Positions 60,751-64,000 of a stretch of 64,000 nt of DNA are shown here, one piece after another (the first letter of the stretch is position 1; the number at the start of each line of letters is the position of its first letter). A model generated the notes under the pieces. It had not been told where the DNA came from, made no database searches, and was given only the letters and a program-made list of their open reading frames with translations. The stretch is from Cyclospora cayetanensis (lineage: Eukaryota > Apicomplexa > Conoidasida > Eucoccidiorida > Eimeriidae). A program made the position numbers and the translations under genes. Location: contig NW_020312126.1 in the NCBI RefSeq assembly GCF_002999335.1, forward strand, positions 1-64,000, given 5' to 3'.

Positions 60751-62842
60751 GGTGCCTGTTCAACTGCCGTGTCGCTTCCCCCTTCTCTGCACAATAAGCG
60801 TGGCTAATGAAGAGAGCAGAAGCCTCTCGACAGAGAGAAAGAGGCCGTGCTGCTCTGAAGCAGCAAGTGGTCTTCTTCAGGCAACGTCCCCGACGCACAG
60901 ATATACACAAGGCGCCCACAACGCGGCTGAGGAGGCGCAGGGCTAAGCGACTACGGGAGCAGCCGAGAGATCGAGAGATAGAATTCAAGAGCAAGAGAGA
61001 CGGCAGATAGAGAGACGCAAGACAGAGTCTTCCCTCTTCCTTTTCCCTCTGCTTCCCTCCCCAGAGGGCACCAAGGGTGTGGGAGGGGGGCCGGGGAAGT
61101 TTTTCCTAGGGAGTTCAAAAGTCGACTTAAGAGAGGCTTCTTTGCCTGTGTGTAGACGTGCGAAGGCGGCAGATTCACGTGGGGGTGTCTAAGCTCCCGT
61201 GAAATTGGAGCGTGCGACGCGGGGGGGAGGGGGGGAAAGGGGACAGGATAAAGGCATCTGAAGGGCAGCAAAAGGAAGCACAGGCCGCGTAAAGCCAGGA
61301 GACTCAGCGCGCTCCTGTTGACTGCATGTATCTGCTGGGTTTAGATGCTGCTCCGCTGAGAGCTGTGGAGGGTAGGATGGCCTCCTCCAACGCCAAGAGG
61401 GTGGCACTCACACCGCGAGGTAGCGTATTTTCGTTTGGCGAGGGCATGCGCAAGGCATGCAAGTTGAGCAATGGGAAAGCCCGCAGTTCTACTCCACCCG
61501 TGCTTTGCGAGGGATGAGAAGCGCGGTGGGAGGCATATACACGTATGCATGTGCATGTGTATGCGGATTATGACATCGAGCACCGTCTTCGGCCCTCCCG
61601 CTGCAGAGTCGGCGGCTCTCCCTCCAAGCCCGTTCTCCAGTCTCGGAGCGAAGCACGCAGGCGGGAAGCATCACAAGTTGCAAGAGAATGTAGAGGCAGA
61701 GGCAGGGCGGCCTAATGCGGATCTGCACCCGCGCACGCCTGCGCGCCTTCTGTGCAAAAAACGATCTTCAGCGTGTTTTCCTGGAGAAAGGACGGCCAAG
61801 AGTGTGGCGATGATGAAGCGCTCCTCTTCTGCCTCCCCGTCCTCTTCTCTGCTCAAGCTCGCCGCGTGGTCTGTCACAGTCCGGGCAGGCACCGCTGTAA
61901 GGCTGTCGAGAATTTCAGGCGAGGCAGCGGCGTTCTACCCGCGCTAATTAGCGCCATTTGCTTTTAAAGAACAGTCATGCAGAATAAAGAAGGGTCTCAC
62001 TTTCACCTCCAGCAGCCGCAATCGGAAGGCTCCCTTCTGGCTCCCCCCTTCCCTAGCCGGGAAGAAGGGCCTTGCAGCTTCTCGCCTCCCTCCTACCGGC
62101 TGCCTTTCCTTTGTTCGCTGCCGCCGTCGGGAGTGTTTTGTCTTCTGAAAAACGAGTTCTTTAGAATTCTTCTTCACCGCTGATCAAGGTGCAGCTGAGG
62201 CCTCTTCCCTCGCGGATCTAGGGTCGAACAACTTCCAGAAGGAGGGAAAGTGCCTCTGCGAGGAGCGCGCAGCTGCTTCCCGCGTTGTGGGGGCTGCCCT
62301 CCTTCCTAATATTCGGCCTTCTTCTTTCTTCTCGCGTCTGTGCGTCTCTCTGGATCTCACGAAGGCAGCCGGCAGCGCTGCCTTGCCTCCGCATGCAGAG
62401 ACCTCTCAAGAAGGAACCGAGAGGGCGGAGCAGTTAAGCTCTTTCGAGGCTTCTCCCCAGTCCAGGCTCGCAACCTCCACTTTCCCCACTCCCACCCACT
62501 CCCCCCTTCTCTCCAGTTCCTTTACTTCCACCACTTCTCCCCAGATATCCCTCCTCGCGCTGTCTTACCTGCAGCCGCCTCCCCTCCCCGAAGGAAACGT
62601 CTGCTCTCTGTATGCGCCTGCGACACTCTCCTGCTTGCTGCTAGCCGCCTTCTTCCTGGAGCAGCAGCCCGAGTAGCACGAACAGCAGCCCGAGTAGCCT
62701 CAACAGCAGCCCGAGTAGCATCAACAGCAGCACGCGTAGCATCAACAGCAGCACGCGTAGCATCAACAGCAGCACGAGTAGCATCAACAGCAGCCCGAGT
62801 AGCTTGCCAACTCGGCCCTTCCCTTTTTGCCTTCCGGCTGCA
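60751..62842. other. Shared upstream region of the ARL and UTP21 genes
   Basis: About 2.1 kb between divergently transcribed genes, so both promoters and 5' UTRs lie here. It is C/T- and G-rich with long pyrimidine tracts (for example 62,470-62,530) and the 21-bp tandem array at 62,655-62,800. Open frames are present on both strands but none has a recognised domain. Confidence 0.55.
62655..62800. repeat. 21-bp tandem repeat, about seven copies
   Basis: Unit resembling AGCATCAACAGCAGCACGCG with the variants CCCGAGT and CACGCGT, repeated about seven times just upstream of the UTP21 start. The unit length is a multiple of three, so frames stay open on both strands (ARVAST on plus, ATRAAVD on minus), which makes spurious proteins. 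Confidence 0.9.
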
Positions 62843-64000
62843 ATGGTATCGACGGAGGCCACTATGGCGGAGCATTCTTCGTCCGAAGACGAGGCAGCCG
62901 GAGAGGCCTCCTCTGGAGGAGTTCAAATCTCGAAGCGGCAACGGGCACTTCCCCCCTCTCGGATGCGCGAATCGCGAAGTGCAGAGGCGTTCGCGCTCCC
63001 CAACGAAGTGCCTGCGGGAGATCCTGCCTCTGCTGCTGTGAAGAGCACCCTGCCACTCGCGCATTCTGTCCGTTCCGATCTCGGGGAGAGCCTCCTTCCT
63101 GCCGCGAGGCATGCGGGGAGCAGCCTTCTGTTCTCGTCCTGCCGCGTCATCGGGAAGGTGACAAGCGGTGTCTCCTTCGGTTTATGGACTCATGGCTTTG
63201 AGGCCTTTATCTGCTGCAGCGTCGGCAGACAGTTTCATGTGTATTGTTCGAAAAAGCTGCAGCTTCAGATCGCGTCGCCGCCGCTTCCCGGCTCCATTCG
63301 CGCGCTTTGGTGCGACGGCCCTGTTGTCTATGCCGGCGTGAAGACTGCGATCTTCGCGTTCAATCGTCTGCAGCTCCTGCGGATTTATGGCGCGGCAGTT
63401 CGCTCCGAGGGGCCCCTCCCCGCAGGTCCTCATGTAGAGCCTGTCGAGGGGATCCTGGGAATAGGCCCCTTCCTCGTTTCCCACTGCCCACGAGTGGTAG
63501 CCGTTTGGGAGAAGGAGACTGGCGAGCTTGTGCGCGTGCTGCCGCTCCAGGGGCCTCTCCGCGTGCAGAGGCTGTTGCACCCGGAGACTTTTCTCAACAA
63601 GCTGCTAGTTGCTCGGGAGGGCGTCCTGGAGCTGTGGAACGTGGTGTCTGGTCAGAAGCTGCATCAGTTCAGCTGTATCGACGGCGCGGGGAGCAGTCAG
63701 AAGAGCGGCAGCAGCATCACGGCCTTAGCGCAGAGTGCCAGTCCAGACGTCGTTGCAGTTGGATTCAGCAACGGCGCAATCTTCGTGATCGATTTGAAGC
63801 GGGATGAGCTGCTGCTCCAGTTTCAGCAGAGTGCAGCGCAGGGGTCAGTGTGTGCCCTCGCCTTCCGATCGGATTCTGCGGATGCCGCGAGCGCTGCAGC
63901 AGAAACTGCCGCTGCAGTGCTCATGAGCGGTGCATGCAACGGTGACCTTTGTGTTTGGGGCCTGGCGGAAGGGCGCCTCTTGGATTGCGTGCCACACGCA
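62843..64000 (+). CDS. UTP21: UTP21/WDR36, WD40 protein of the SSU processome (3' end beyond window)
   Basis: Component of the UTP-B complex for 18S rRNA processing in the nucleolus. The frame from ATG 62843 (context GCTGCAATGG) stays open for 386 codons to the last base, so the gene is truncated by the window; relatives have two WD40 propellers and about 900 residues. The acidic N-terminus (SSSEDEAAGEASS) is followed near residue 97 by SLLFSSCRVIGKVTSGV (cf. SVLFSPYRALGFVSNHV) and ICCSVGRQFHVYCSKKLQL (cf. CVGRSFHVYNCSKLGL). Later come LGIGPFLVSHCPRVVAVWEK, LLHPETFLNKLLVAREGVL with ELWNVVSGQKLHQF (cf. HPxTYLNKILLGSxxGxLQLWN), SPDVVAVGFSNGAIFVIDLK and ACNGDLCVWGLAEGRLLD. An Ala-rich insert (DAASAAAETAAA) interrupts one blade. 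No intron seen so far. Confidence 0.93.
   Translation, partial: MVSTEATMAEHSSSEDEAAGEASSGGVQISKRQRALPPSRMRESRSAEAFALPNEVPAGDPASAAVKSTLPLAHSVRSDLGESLLPAARHAGSSLLFSSCRVIGKVTSGVSFGLWTHGFEAFICCSVGRQFHVYCSKKLQLQIASPPLPGSIRALWCDGPVVYAGVKTAIFAFNRLQLLRIYGAAVRSEGPLPAGPHVEPVEGILGIGPFLVSHCPRVVAVWEKETGELVRVLPLQGPLRVQRLLHPETFLNKLLVAREGVLELWNVVSGQKLHQFSCIDGAGSSQKSGSSITALAQSASPDVVAVGFSNGAIFVIDLKRDELLLQFQQSAAQGSVCALAFRSDSADAASAAAETAAAVLMSGACNGDLCVWGLAEGRLLDCVPHA

Noticed and set aside
62340..63112. Long overlapping frames on both strands (233 and 196 codons) across the 21-bp array
   Set aside because: The open length comes from a tandem repeat with unit length divisible by three; the plus-strand UTP21 frame accounts for the conserved coding sequence from 62843.
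1..64000. CRISPR array, prokaryotic operon or phage-type system
   Set aside because: The genes are spliced and eukaryotic; no regularly spaced repeat-spacer array or prokaryotic defence gene is present.

Overview
The window reads as one end of a nuclear chromosome (or a contig reaching one) from a coccidian apicomplexan, most likely Eimeriidae (Cyclospora/Eimeria type). The evidence is a CCCTAAA (TTTAGGG) telomeric array near base 270-360, intron-rich genes with GT-AG introns of roughly 60-550 bases (longer in a few cases), near-balanced base composition, scattered CAG/CTG runs, and an unmistakable Kelch13 (K13) orthologue. The species is inferred, not proven. All gene models were built by hand from reading frames, splice signals and phase agreement; no alignment program was run.

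Layout: 1-360, disordered C-rich sequence then the telomere array. 360-8518, gene-poor subtelomere with weak diverged repeats. 8519-10253 (-), a T1/KCTD-type BTB protein. 11546-16836 (+), a SUV3-type mitochondrial RNA helicase. 17700-22322 (-), a large group-A FAD monooxygenase. 23999-24577 (-), organellar ribosomal protein bL12. 25507-26571 (+), a ZFAND1/2-like double AN1 zinc-finger protein. 26968-31284 (-), a polypeptide GalNAc-transferase. 31285-39783, a gene-poor island holding a decayed Ty3/gypsy pol (element A). 39784-43917 (+), a CRAL-TRIO/RhoGAP protein (p50RhoGAP type) with degenerate catalytic residues and an acidic tail. 43918-48669, a second island with a second decayed Ty3/gypsy element (B) and a ~105-bp inverted repeat. 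48670-52733 (+), K13. 54241-58061 (+), glutamine-dependent NAD+ synthetase. 59337-60750 (-), a divergent Arf-like GTPase. 62843-64000 (+, cut by the window), UTP21/WDR36 of the SSU processome.

The genes are mostly unrelated housekeeping functions and do not form an operon-like system: mitochondrial RNA turnover (SUV3), organellar translation (bL12), Golgi O-glycosylation (GalNAc-T), endocytosis/ubiquitin-linked biology (K13, ZFAND), cofactor synthesis (NADS), small-GTPase biology (RhoGAP-like, ARL) and ribosome assembly (UTP21). The most noteworthy items are the two Ty3/gypsy pol relics bracketing the RhoGAP-like gene, that gene's loss of the arginine finger, the Arf-like protein lacking two canonical GTPase motifs, the unexpected multi-exon aromatic-hydroxylase-type monooxygenase, and K13 residues that differ at positions linked to artemisinin resistance in Plasmodium.
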